This document shows, in pieces, positions 52,358-59,242 of a stretch of 64,000 nucleotides of DNA. The notes beneath the pieces were generated by a model. It was given only the letters and a program-made list of their open reading frames with translations. It was not told where the DNA came from and made no database searches. The position numbers and the translations under genes are program-made. Each line of letters begins with the position of its first letter. Positions within the stretch are counted from its first letter, which is position 1. Source of the DNA: an uncultured Mycoplasmatota bacterium. GTDB taxonomy: Bacteria; Bacillota_I; Bacilli_A; RF39; UBA660. The stretch is taken from positions 1-64,000 of the forward strand of contig URBG01000002.1 in NCBI GenBank assembly GCA_900546055.1. Reading direction: 5' to 3'.

Positions 52358-53620
52358 TTATCCAATAGTATATGGTTTTGATTGTGTTCCCTCTCCTGAT
52401 AATTGGATATCAGATTTTAGATAGAGAACGGGCGTCACGCCGGCCGCAGCATAGTAAGCGTTGTAGCCGATGAGGGAACCGTAGGAATAGACAGTGAACA
52501 CAAAGTTCGAGTAGCCACTATACGGCGAAAGCAACCAACTATATGTTGATGAATTCATTATTTTTGTTAACCAATTATGGGTACTCCCATTACTATAACA
52601 AGATGATGTATTCCAATATGCATTAACGCTTGTACATGCACTATTATTACTTGTTCTTACGTATTCACTTGCTGTTGCTAATGCGATATTACCATTCCAT
52701 GTTGTATTGTTTTCTATTGTTACTGTATTTCCTAAATTTGTATCATTATATGTTACTGCTCCAATACCAAAGCTATGACTTTGTATTTGGTTTTTAGCAT
52801 CACTAGATAAAGTATTATAGTAATCATTGTTTAAATAAGTATTTAATGTAGCTGGGCGAGCCCAATTATTTGAATTTGATGTATCCCAAGCCTTACTTCC
52901 TATACTTTCATTTTTTATTATCTTTAGTGTTCCATCAGCTTCAACTGATAGTATTCTCCATCCTGCGTTTTCTTCATTGAATGTTATATAATTATTAGGA
53001 GTCCCTCCTCTATAAATATATCTTCCTTCTTCATATGTATCTGCATATAATCCATCTCCAGTTGTTACTGTTGTTGCGATTAATTTATCAGCTGCACTCT
53101 CTCCGCTTGGAGCTGTTCCAGTTGCCTGACTATAATCTAAATCTACTGTTAAAGTTGATGTTGTATTTGTTGGTTGTTCACTTACACTACTTAAGTATTC
53201 GACTTTTACGGTTAATATTTTAGTACTTCCAGCTGTTATTACATCACCTTTGGTCATTCCTGATGCAGTAAATTTAATGGCTGGATTATTTGTATCACTT
53301 AAAGTTATCTCATCTAACTTGGCATCCAAGCTTCCAGTATTACTTACTGTTATATCATACTCAATACTATCACCTGGTGCTTGTAAGCTTGTTTTAAAGG
53401 TTGCACTCAATTCTTCAAAACTAGGATCACCATTATTACTAGCTGTTCCTACTATATTCTTACTTTCTACCTTTGTTATCTTTACATTCCAGCTACTTGT
53501 TATATTACTTGTTCCTTGAATATTTAATACTGTTTGAAACGCGGCATAACCAACTGCCATTAACAATACTACTGCACACAAACTTCCGATGATTATATTT
53601 CTCTTTTTACTTTTGTTCAT
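52358..53620 (-). CDS. TasA/camelysin-like protein with a hypervariable-type C-terminal domain
   Basis: A 420-residue secreted protein. Residues 1-38 form a SipW-type signal (SLCAVVLLMAVGYAAF). A TasA/CalY-like beta domain (about 38-170) is paralogous to the protein at 40657. The C-terminal ~230 residues (ENAGWRILSVEADGTLKIIK onwards) resemble a formylglycine-enzyme/C-type-lectin-like fold with Trp, Asn and Ser-rich loops. The last ~55 residues end GVTPVLYLKSD, similar to the GVRPV ending common in retroelement-diversified proteins. The DNA of residues 364-400 differs sharply in composition from the rest (see the variable-region entry). The likely role is ligand or host/phage contact. ATG behind AGGAGAGATAAA. 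Confidence 0.7.
   Translation of the reverse strand: MNKSKKRNIIIGSLCAVVLLMAVGYAAFQTVLNIQGTSNITSSWNVKITKVESKNIVGTASNNGDPSFEELSATFKTSLQAPGDSIEYDITVSNTGSLDAKLDEITLSDTNNPAIKFTASGMTKGDVITAGSTKILTVKVEYLSSVSEQPTNTTSTLTVDLDYSQATGTAPSGESAADKLIATTVTTGDGLYADTYEEGRYIYRGGTPNNYITFNEENAGWRILSVEADGTLKIIKNESIGSKAWDTSNSNNWARPATLNTYLNNDYYNTLSSDAKNQIQSHSFGIGAVTYNDTNLGNTVTIENNTTWNGNIALATASEYVRTSNNSACTSVNAYWNTSSCYSNGSTHNWLTKIMNSSTYSWLLSPYSGYSNFVFTVYSYGSLIGYNAYYAAAGVTPVLYLKSDIQLSGEGTQSKPYTIG
52421..52530 (-). other. Candidate DGR variable region
   Basis: By hand count 58 of 110 bases are G or C, while flanking DNA is strongly AT-rich. On the coding strand nearly every codon ends in C or G (TAC, AAC, TTC, GTC, TCC, CTC, ATC), against A/T-ending codons elsewhere in the gene. 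It lies at the 3' end of a gene whose product has a lectin-like C-terminus. Next to it is a GC-rich segment with the hairpin GGCGT-G-ACGCC. This is what mutagenic homing from a foreign-composition template would leave. No reverse transcriptase or template copy is visible in the window. Confidence 0.5.
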
Positions 53621-53677
53621 TTTATCTCTCCTACTTTTGCTATAGGCTTATTCTTCCCTATTTTTTAACTTATATCC

Positions 53678-53706
53678 AGTATATCCTATATCTCCGTTTT
53701 GAACAA
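53678..53706 (-). promoter_or_regulatory. Promoter of the TasA/variable-domain gene
   Basis: TTGTTC (53701-53706), 17-bp spacer, TATACT (53678-53683), about 58 bp before the ATG. Its -10 equals that of the paralogous gene at 41196. Confidence 0.65.
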
Positions 53707-53747
53707 GCTTTTTCTTTTATTTCAGATATAAAGATTTTTCTTATTTA

Positions 53748-54263
53748 TTATCCTGTAAGGCTTATTAAAAACATGCTTATTGGTACAAATATCATTACCA
53801 CTGTCATTAAAATTGCCATTGTACTCTTTACTTTTTCTTCATTTTTAAACATCATACCTAACAAAACATAAATTCCAATGCCCAAAAGTCCTCCCAAAAC
53901 ATTACAAATAATTTCAAAAACATCTGATGGTCCAATAGCAAAAATAAATTTAAATATTTCAAAAGCTAAACTTAATAAAAATATTGCAATAACCTTTGGC
54001 CAAACTTTCGCATCCTTACTATATATACAGCAAAAAATTCCTAACGGTATATACAAAATAACACTACCCATGATATCATTAAAACTATTGTTTAAAAAAT
54101 CACTATAATGAACCATATGAAAAACTCTTTCATGTAACCTTTCTGGACTAAATATTTCTAATGGCGATACATATTTAAACAAAACAGTCCAAGTCAAAAA
54201 TGATAGGTAAAGAATAAAATTGACTATCAATAATATATTTAAAATTTTCTTTGAGTTTTTCAT
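53748..54263 (-). CDS. VanZ-like membrane protein
   Basis: A 171-residue protein with four to five membrane segments and the VanZ-type pattern (NSFNDIMGSVILYIPLGIFC, then FEIICNVLGGLLGIGIY). VanZ proteins modify susceptibility to teicoplanin and are common without that effect; no antibiotic role can be claimed. ATG behind GAGGATGATACT. Confidence 0.75.
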   Translation of the reverse strand: MKNSKKILNILLIVNFILYLSFLTWTVLFKYVSPLEIFSPERLHERVFHMVHYSDFLNNSFNDIMGSVILYIPLGIFCCIYSKDAKVWPKVIAIFLLSLAFEIFKFIFAIGPSDVFEIICNVLGGLLGIGIYVLLGMMFKNEEKVKSTMAILMTVVMIFVPISMFLISLTG

Positions 54264-54287
54264 AGTATCATCCTCATCTAAATAGCT

Positions 54288-54312
54288 AAAAAGGGAAGAA
54301 GCTCCCCCCTAC
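54288..54312 (-). terminator. Hairpin after the 56-residue protein gene
   Basis: On the minus strand GGGGGGAGC-TTC-TTCCC with trailing TTTTT forms a short stem with one G-U. It follows the stop at 54309. Confidence 0.5.
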
Positions 54313-54479
54313 TTTCTACGTTTAAATAACGTTGCTGCTAATAAGATAACAATTATAATAACAATTACAATTATTAAATTATTGGCGTTTTTTAGTCCAA
54401 CCGATGGCTGTTGAACTACGGCTAGAAAATCAGCCGATTTAGTTTGTACTACTGCTAAAACATTAATACATCTATCCAT
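54309..54479 (-). CDS. Small tail-anchored-like membrane protein, 56 residues
   Basis: A short ORF that begins MDRCINVLAVVQTKSADFLA and ends with a hydrophobic helix (IIVIVIIIVILLAATLF) then KRRK. Its ATG lies one base after the stop of the CPBP protease gene, with AGGTG upstream inside that gene's end, so it should be translated by coupling. It fills the gap to the VanZ gene. Not recognised. Confidence 0.6.
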   Translation of the reverse strand: MDRCINVLAVVQTKSADFLAVVQQPSVGLKNANNLIIVIVIIIVILLAATLFKRRK

Positions 54480-54480
54480 C

Positions 54481-55152
54481 TTAGACACCTGATAATAAAA
54501 TAGCCACCGGAATTAAATTAAATAAAAACTTCATAATCATTACTGGATAAATATTATCATTATTCCTAACATAGATTATTGACAAGGTTAAATAAATAGC
54601 AAAATAACTTACTACCCCCGCCCACACAACTATACTAGTTAAATCAGAATATAAAATATTAGTTAACGAATAAACCAAACTACTTATAATCACAAAAGCA
54701 ATTTTATTCTCAATAACATCACCTATAGCTTTTCTAAATACTAACTCCTCAGCAATTACTGAAAATACAAGTACCTTAAATATTGTATAAAGCGTATTTA
54801 ATGAATAAAGTGCATTAGTATTATCATCGACTATTTCTTCTGGAGAAATAATTGAAGAAATGACACTAGCCCCCATGTTTACACCAACTAAAATTATAAA
54901 GCCTAATAAAACTATCAAAAGTCTTTTACTAAATTTATGATCCTTATGGAAAGATTTGACATCAGCTAACAATGGCTTGCCATAAACTATTAAAATTCCA
55001 ATTAAAAATATAATATCTGGAACAAACATTGTTATTACTTCATTAGTTATGCCAAAAACATTTAAAATCGCTGTAATAACAAAATTGTAAGTAAAAAATG
55101 CTATAACTACAATTAATGTTTTTATAAGCGATGAAATTTTTTCAGTTTGCAT
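54481..55152 (-). CDS. CPBP-family intramembrane metalloprotease-like protein
   Basis: A 223-residue polytopic protein of the CPBP/Abi family. Motif 1 is present as EELVFRK (EExxxR, catalytic Glu pair). Motif 3-like IMKFLFNLIP is present. The middle His motif is not obvious (SLVYSLTNIL carries Asn), so activity is uncertain. Family members modify prenylated proteins or act in bacteriocin immunity. Two small downstream ORFs share the transcript. Confidence 0.72.
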   Translation of the reverse strand: MQTEKISSLIKTLIVVIAFFTYNFVITAILNVFGITNEVITMFVPDIIFLIGILIVYGKPLLADVKSFHKDHKFSKRLLIVLLGFIILVGVNMGASVISSIISPEEIVDDNTNALYSLNTLYTIFKVLVFSVIAEELVFRKAIGDVIENKIAFVIISSLVYSLTNILYSDLTSIVVWAGVVSYFAIYLTLSIIYVRNNDNIYPVMIMKFLFNLIPVAILLSGV

Positions 55153-55245
55153 AAAATCCCCTACTTTCTAATGCAATTATAACAACATAAATAATATAAG
55201 GCAAGAAAACCATTGAATTTTAAGCAATATGTACATTTTTTGACA

Positions 55246-55271
55246 ACAAAAAGCCTTAGAATAACTAAGGC
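55246..55271 (-). terminator. Terminator of the small structured transcript
   Basis: GCCTTAG with CTAAGGC, 5-base loop, followed on the minus strand by Ts. Confidence 0.75.
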
Positions 55272-55330
55272 CAATTTTATATATTATAATAGATAAAATT
55301 TTTAAAGACGTCACAATTATCTATTATTTT

Positions 55331-55369
55331 TTAGAAAAATCTTCTAAATGCATTAACAAGCCATGCCAT
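55331..55369 (-). CDS. 12-residue ORF with strong ribosome site
   Basis: Encodes MAWLVNAFRRFF. The site AGGAGG lies seven bases ahead of the ATG, a better match than most genes here. The peptide is amphipathic and basic, with aromatic residues. Length alone would not support a gene, but promoter, ribosome site, ORF and terminator are in order. It could be a secreted or membrane-active peptide or a leader peptide. Confidence 0.5.
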   Translation of the reverse strand: MAWLVNAFRRFF

Positions 55370-55448
55370 AGTTATTCCTCCTCTCCCTTTTTACTTCTTT
55401 TATTATGTTGCAACATCGGGCTGCAAATCCTCACGACTTTACATCTCA

Positions 55449-55477
55449 AATATAACACAAAAATATAAAATTTACAA
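55449..55477 (-). promoter_or_regulatory. Promoter of the small transcript
   Basis: TTGTAA (55472-55477), 17-bp spacer ending TG-T, TATATT (55449-55454). Confidence 0.65.
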
Positions 55478-55521
55478 TACTTTTACACACTACTACTAAA
55501 TATTATTTCAAGGACAAGAAA

Positions 55522-55540
55522 AAAAGAACCGAAGTTCTCT
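55522..55540 (-). terminator. rpmA terminator with UUCG-type loop
   Basis: The minus-strand hairpin AGAGAAC-TTCG-GTTCTTT, 7 pairs with one G-U, is followed by Ts. Confidence 0.8.
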
Positions 55541-55824
55541 TATTCAGGATAAACACTAGCTTGTTTTTTATCCCTTCCTACACGTTCAAATTTAACAATT
55601 CCATCGATTTTTGCAAAAATCGTATCATCTTTTCCGATTCCAACATTATTGCCTGGATAAATCTTAGTTCCTCTTTGACGATAAATAATAGAACCACCAG
55701 TAACAAATTGTCCATCAGCAGCTTTAGCGCCTAATCTCTTTGATTCTGAATCACGTCCATTTTTAGTTGAACCTTGTCCTTTTTTGTGGGCAAATAATTG
55801 GATATTTAACTTTAACATTGGCAT
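55540..55824 (-). CDS. rpmA: 50S ribosomal protein bL27, with cleavable N-terminus
   Basis: A 94-residue bL27. The mature protein begins [20 protein letters not shown]. It is preceded by a 12-residue extension [11 protein letters not shown], whose [11 protein letters not shown] matches the site cut by the Prp protease in Firmicutes. Prp is encoded immediately upstream. ATG behind AGGAGGTGTAG. Last gene of the rplU-prp-rpmA operon. Confidence 0.97.
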   Translation of the reverse strand: MPMLKLNIQLFAHKKGQGSTKNGRDSESKRLGAKAADGQFVTGGSIIYRQRGTKIYPGNNVGIGKDDTIFAKIDGIVKFERVGRDKKQASVYPE

Positions 55825-55827
55825 GAA

Positions 55828-56124
55828 CTACACCTCCTCGTATATTTTAATATTTTTTTTATATTGTTCTTTTAACTCTTTTAAAAGTGTAATCATATTT
55901 AAAATAATTGTATCAGTTTCTTTAGTGTTTTTTAAAATATCAATTTTGATATATCCGTCTTTTTCTTCATATTTAAGCGCTTCCTTATCAAAGCTTAAAA
56001 TAGCATTAACACTTGTTATCACAATGCTAGAGGCTGAAGCACAGACTATATCTCTTCCTGACTCGTCATACATCGAATGACCACTTATTTCAATATGATT
56101 TTTTTTAATTCTAACTTTAATCAT
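55828..56124 (-). CDS. prp: Ribosomal-processing cysteine protease Prp
   Basis: A 98-residue cysteine protease that trims the N-terminal extension of bL27. The catalytic pair is visible: His in ISGHSMYDE and Cys in RDIVCASASS. Overlaps the rplU end by one base and precedes rpmA by 3 bp, the conserved order. Confidence 0.94.
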   Translation of the reverse strand: MIKVRIKKNHIEISGHSMYDESGRDIVCASASSIVITSVNAILSFDKEALKYEEKDGYIKIDILKNTKETDTIILNMITLLKELKEQYKKNIKIYEEV

Positions 56125-56426
56125 TATTTCTCAATAATTTTAGTAACTTCAACCTTAGTATATGGTTGACGGTGTCCTTGAGTACGACGATATTTTTTCT
56201 TTGCTTTAAATTTGAATACAACGATCTTTTTAGCTTTGCCTTGTTTAATAACTTTAGCTTCTACTTTAGCACCTTTAACATAAGGCATACCGCTATGACC
56301 ATTCACCATTAATACATTATCAAAAGTAATAGTATCTCCGGCAGCCACATCTAACTTTTCAACATAAAGAACTGTACCCTCACTAGCGTAATACTGTTTT
56401 CCTCCAGTTTCAAAAACTGCTTTCAT
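56124..56426 (-). CDS. rplU: 50S ribosomal protein bL21
   Basis: A 100-residue bL21 with [20 protein letters not shown] at the start and the C-terminal [18 protein letters not shown] block. Ribosome site AAAAGGAGGTTATGAA, with ATG at 56426. Heads the L21-Prp-L27 operon. Confidence 0.97.
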   Translation of the reverse strand: MKAVFETGGKQYYASEGTVLYVEKLDVAAGDTITFDNVLMVNGHSGMPYVKGAKVEAKVIKQGKAKKIVVFKFKAKKKYRRTQGHRQPYTKVEVTKIIEK

Positions 56427-56530
56427 TTCATAACCTCCTTTTAGAATCTAAGACTCGCCATTAAGGTAAATACTAATGTATTTTTAAAACCTTCTCTGCG
56501 CGGTTGTAGAGGAAGCTCTACACAATTAAA
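56427..56530 (-). promoter_or_regulatory. Possible L21 leader
   Basis: The minus-strand leader has the hairpin GTAGAG-CTTC-CTCTAC, an AACC/GGTT helix over a GCGCAG loop, the hairpin AAATAC-ATTA-GTATTT and the GCGAGTCTTAGATTCT segment next to the ribosome site. Position and mixed hairpins fit the L21 autoregulatory leader of Bacilli, but I could not check it against a model. It overlaps the end of spoIVFB. Confidence 0.5.
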
Positions 56531-56534
56531 AATT

Positions 56535-57284
56535 TTACCACATTTTCCTAGTAAAGTCAAACCTTTTACGAAGAATTTCCTTTTCAGTTGTATATTTCCC
56601 CTCATTATAAAATATATGCTGGTAATCACGTTTCATTTTCGAAACCTTTCTTCCTTTAATAATTTTTCGTTTTTTAAAATTAAAATTATTAGTATAGCGT
56701 TCTAACAAAAACTTATTAAATAAACTATCATGATTTTTATATTCATCGATAACTTTAATAATTACAAAAAATAAAATAAGCGTAAAAATCAAATTAAACT
56801 TAACATTTAAAAGTAAAAAAGCCACTGTTAAAAGTGAAATATAAATTGTTAATAAGTGGCTTCGCTTAAAACTTGTGATTTTATTTAAAAAAATATTTAA
56901 AAGTTTTGAACCATCCAATGGATATATCGGTAATAAATTAAAAAATAAAATTAAATTACTATAATTCAAAACAAATTCATTATAATCAAATTGCAAATAT
57001 AAATATACAAAAGCTATTTGAACTAAAGGTCCCATAATTAAAATAATAAATTCTTCCCTTAATGGTCTATTTATTTTCTCATGAAAAAGCGTTAATGCCC
57101 CAAATGGAAGCAATACCACCTTTTCTATCTTCCATTTATAATATAATGCTGCACCTACATGCCCACACTCATGGATAAGGGTAATTACTGTAAAAATCAA
57201 AAAGCCTTTGAAATTACCCGTAAAAACGCTAACAAAGGCTGCAACATAATAAAATAAATGAATTTTAAATATATTTTTGATAAT
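56535..57284 (-). CDS. spoIVFB: SpoIVFB-like intramembrane metalloprotease
   Basis: A site-2 protease (M50) that in spore formers releases sigma-K from its membrane precursor. HECGH is the zinc motif and NLLPIYPLDGSK the Asp motif. The order with spoIVFA, rplU, prp and rpmA is that of Bacillus. The only ordinary start (TTG at 57200) would remove the first membrane segment. The frame stays open to 57284 and encodes KIHLFYYVAAFVSVFTG, resembling SpoIVFB N-termini, right after a TAG. Initiation would then be at a non-canonical codon such as ATT (57284) or ATA (57272), overlapping the spoIVFA end, with GAAGGG upstream. Coordinates here use the ATT. Confidence 0.75.
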   Translation of the reverse strand: MIKNIFKIHLFYYVAAFVSVFTGNFKGFLIFTVITLIHECGHVGAALYYKWKIEKVVLLPFGALTLFHEKINRPLREEFIILIMGPLVQIAFVYLYLQFDYNEFVLNYSNLILFFNLLPIYPLDGSKLLNIFLNKITSFKRSHLLTIYISLLTVAFLLLNVKFNLIFTLILFFVIIKVIDEYKNHDSLFNKFLLERYTNNFNFKKRKIIKGRKVSKMKRDYQHIFYNEGKYTTEKEILRKRFDFTRKMW

Positions 57285-57828
57285 CTAAAGTTTTCCCTTC
57301 TTTAGTAAAGACCATGTATAAACTTGTACCGTCTGTTTCACCAATATTTTCACCCTTTTTAATATAATCATATAAGCTAACGCCGATTGTTTTCAAATTA
57401 GCATACCAGACTTCAACATTATCAGGTCTTTGAACAATTACTGTGTTACCATAATCATCTTTTTTACCAGCAAAGATAATTAATCCACTATCCATCGATG
57501 GAACTAAATAACCATCTTTAACAGTTAATTTAACGCCATCTTTGTACTTGCTACTATCACTATATTCAAGCTTATTTGCAGAAACAAGTTCTGCTGTCTC
57601 TGTTGCATTATCTGCCAGCGGCAAAGAAGAACCAAAATATTTTTTATAAACTTCGTTGATTTTTGCAAAACTCATATTATTTTGAAATACTTTCTTGTAT
57701 ACAAAATCTCTAAGATCTGCATTACTCTTAAGTGAAATTAAAAATACTAATAATATAACAACAAATACCAAAAGCTTACTACTAATTCTAGAAAAACGCG
57801 ATGGTTTTACTTTGACTTTTTTTGCCAT
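57265..57828 (-). CDS. spoIVFA: SpoIVFA-like regulator with degenerate M23 domain
   Basis: In Bacillus SpoIVFA holds SpoIVFB inactive until SpoIVB cleaves it. Here 187 residues: a membrane anchor (about 18-38), a short linker and an M23/LytM-like domain (about 105-187). The M23 scaffold is clear (GLIIFAGKKDDYGNTVIVQR, IKKGENIGETDG), but WYANL replaces the catalytic HxH strand (usually YGHL), so it should not hydrolyse peptide bonds, as for SpoIVFA. Shorter than B. subtilis SpoIVFA (264). ATG behind AGGTGATATAATT. Confidence 0.8.
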   Translation of the reverse strand: MAKKVKVKPSRFSRISSKLLVFVVILLVFLISLKSNADLRDFVYKKVFQNNMSFAKINEVYKKYFGSSLPLADNATETAELVSANKLEYSDSSKYKDGVKLTVKDGYLVPSMDSGLIIFAGKKDDYGNTVIVQRPDNVEVWYANLKTIGVSLYDYIKKGENIGETDGTSLYMVFTKEGKTLDYQKYI

Positions 57829-57859
57829 AATTATATCACCTATTAAAATATATATAAAA

Positions 57860-57884
57860 AAAGAGTTTTTAGAACTCTTTTAAT
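57860..57884 (-). terminator. Terminator before spoIVFA
   Basis: AAAGAGTT with AACTCTTT and a run of seven Ts, between the coiled-coil gene and spoIVFA, so spoIVFA must have its own promoter or depend on read-through. Confidence 0.8.
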
Positions 57885-57886
57885 AA

Positions 57887-58627
57887 TTATTGATTACCTT
57901 TTGAACTAACTGGCATAACTCCTATCGATTTTTGCCTATTAGTAGACATAGCACTTGTTCCAATTCTCTCAGAACAATACGCTAAAAGCACTTGTTTTTC
58001 AGCAATAATTACATCACAATAACGTAAATCGCCTTCTACTTCTCTTTGCTGAACTAAAGTCTCATCATATCGCGTATTAGCGTCCTCTATTTGTGAGACA
58101 ACCTGCGGATAACAAAGATATTCTCTTTCCTCTTCTCTTTCCACATTGTTTTTTGCTAATTCCGCTAATAATCTACCGCATTTTTCGTTAGGCAAACTAA
58201 TAACACTAAAAAATAAAACTGCGCCAGTTCCAGCTAATACTTCATCTAATCCATCTTCCTTACTTAAATCATGGTCTGCTGCAATTACTTCATTTCTAAA
58301 TACAAGAATATCACGATTTTTATTGATAAAAATCTCGAATTCCTCGGTTAAATTAATCCCTTGTTTTTTTAAACGTTCAATTAAAATCTCACGTTTTTCA
58401 TTATAAGACTTTAATAAAACAGTATTGTTCAATTTAGCCTTTTTATGATATAACTCATCTAGTCTATTAGTTATTTTTGCTTGCTCGCCACTTATTCTGG
58501 ATAATTCTAATTCTAATCCATCTTTATTTTTTTCTAGTATTTCAATTTCTGCCTCTAATCTTGAAATTAGTTGATTTAATTCACTAATAGACATGTGACT
58601 TACCATTTCTTGTTTTTTATCAGTCAT
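57887..58627 (-). CDS. Coiled-coil protein of unknown function
   Basis: A 246-residue soluble protein. Residues 15-80 form a long coiled-coil (ELNQLISRLEAEIEILEKNK); the rest is helical with a central hydrophobic strand (LAGTGAVLFFSVISL). It sits between mreD and spoIVFA, where Bacillus has minC-minD, but it shows no Walker motif and no similarity to Min proteins. ATG at 58627 with GGAAGGTGATT upstream; the open frame upstream lacks support. Confidence 0.6.
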   Translation of the reverse strand: MTDKKQEMVSHMSISELNQLISRLEAEIEILEKNKDGLELELSRISGEQAKITNRLDELYHKKAKLNNTVLLKSYNEKREILIERLKKQGINLTEEFEIFINKNRDILVFRNEVIAADHDLSKEDGLDEVLAGTGAVLFFSVISLPNEKCGRLLAELAKNNVEREEEREYLCYPQVVSQIEDANTRYDETLVQQREVEGDLRYCDVIIAEKQVLLAYCSERIGTSAMSTNRQKSIGVMPVSSKGNQ

Positions 58628-58736
58628 TTTATAATCACCTTCCAGTATAAATTTAAAAGTAAAAATACTTCTATATATTATATTACTTCTGTTTAGAGCA
58701 TATTCTATCACAATAATCACATTTAAGCAAGAAAAA

Positions 58737-58752
58737 AAGCTTTTTAAAGCTT
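58737..58752 (-). terminator. Terminator of mreD
   Basis: AAGCTT with AAGCTT arms and a trailing T run right at the mreD stop codon. Confidence 0.6.
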
Positions 58753-59242
58753 AATTGGACTTATGAATTTTAAATTTTAAACTTATTTTATCAGTCACTA
58801 TATAAGCTAAAGCAACATATATCACATTCGCAATTAATGAATGATAAATACTTTTCAAAACTGCTAACCAATGAAACGACACATTAGCTGTAATCAATAA
58901 TAATCCATATGCTACAAACCGATAAAATATAATGCATATTATTGCCATAATCATTACATTTAAATAATTATTAGCCAAAACTAAATTAAGCCTTGTAATA
59001 ATAAACCCAACCATTAAAAATAAAAATCCATGAATAACAATTGTATCAGTGTATATTAAATCATAAAATACACCTGTTAAAAAACAAATTCCAAAAAATC
59101 TAGCTTGATTACCTTTAAAGTAAGGATATACAATAATAAGAGACATTAAAGTAAATAAAGGTGTAAAAAAACTATTTAAAGAAATAAAATTTGACATAAT
59201 GCTGTCTAAAATAAAAGACACGATAATCACTACTAATATCAT
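58751..59242 (-). CDS. mreD: Rod-shape protein MreD
   Basis: A 163-residue membrane protein with five to six segments, in the place and size of MreD, which links the cell-elongation complex in rod-shaped cells. Sequence conservation in this family is low, so the assignment uses position (directly after mreC, sharing the stop/start TAATG) and the segment pattern. Confidence 0.85.
   Translation of the reverse strand: MILVVIIVSFILDSIMSNFISLNSFFTPLFTLMSLIIVYPYFKGNQARFFGICFLTGVFYDLIYTDTIVIHGFLFLMVGFIITRLNLVLANNYLNVMIMAIICIIFYRFVAYGLLLITANVSFHWLAVLKSIYHSLIANVIYVALAYIVTDKISLKFKIHKSN

Larger units (their letters stand above)
55246..55442 (-). ncRNA. Small structured transcript with a 12-codon ORF
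   Basis: A minus-strand unit between rpmA and the CPBP protease gene. It has its own promoter (55449-55477) and terminator (55246-55271), so its size is about 197 nt. The 5' part has TTGCA/TGCAA arms. After the ORF at 55331-55369, a 10-bp hairpin (arms 55287-55296 and 55317-55326) precedes the terminator. It matches no RNA family I know. Together with the ORF this may be a small peptide mRNA, a regulatory RNA, or a toxin of the type I kind. Confidence 0.55.

Noticed and set aside
52358..53620. Recent horizontal transfer of the whole gene as the reason for its odd 3' end
   Set aside because: Only the last ~110 bp of the variable part differ in composition; the remainder has the local AT-rich codon use, which fits local replacement better.
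57265..57828. Active M23 wall endopeptidase
   Set aside because: The catalytic HxH strand is replaced by WYANL, and the gene order is that of spoIVFA.
57829..57850. Sigma-E promoter for spoIVFA (GATATAAT before the ATG)
   Set aside because: The same bases form the ordinary ribosome site AGGTGATATAATT used by many genes here, and no matching -35 is convincing.
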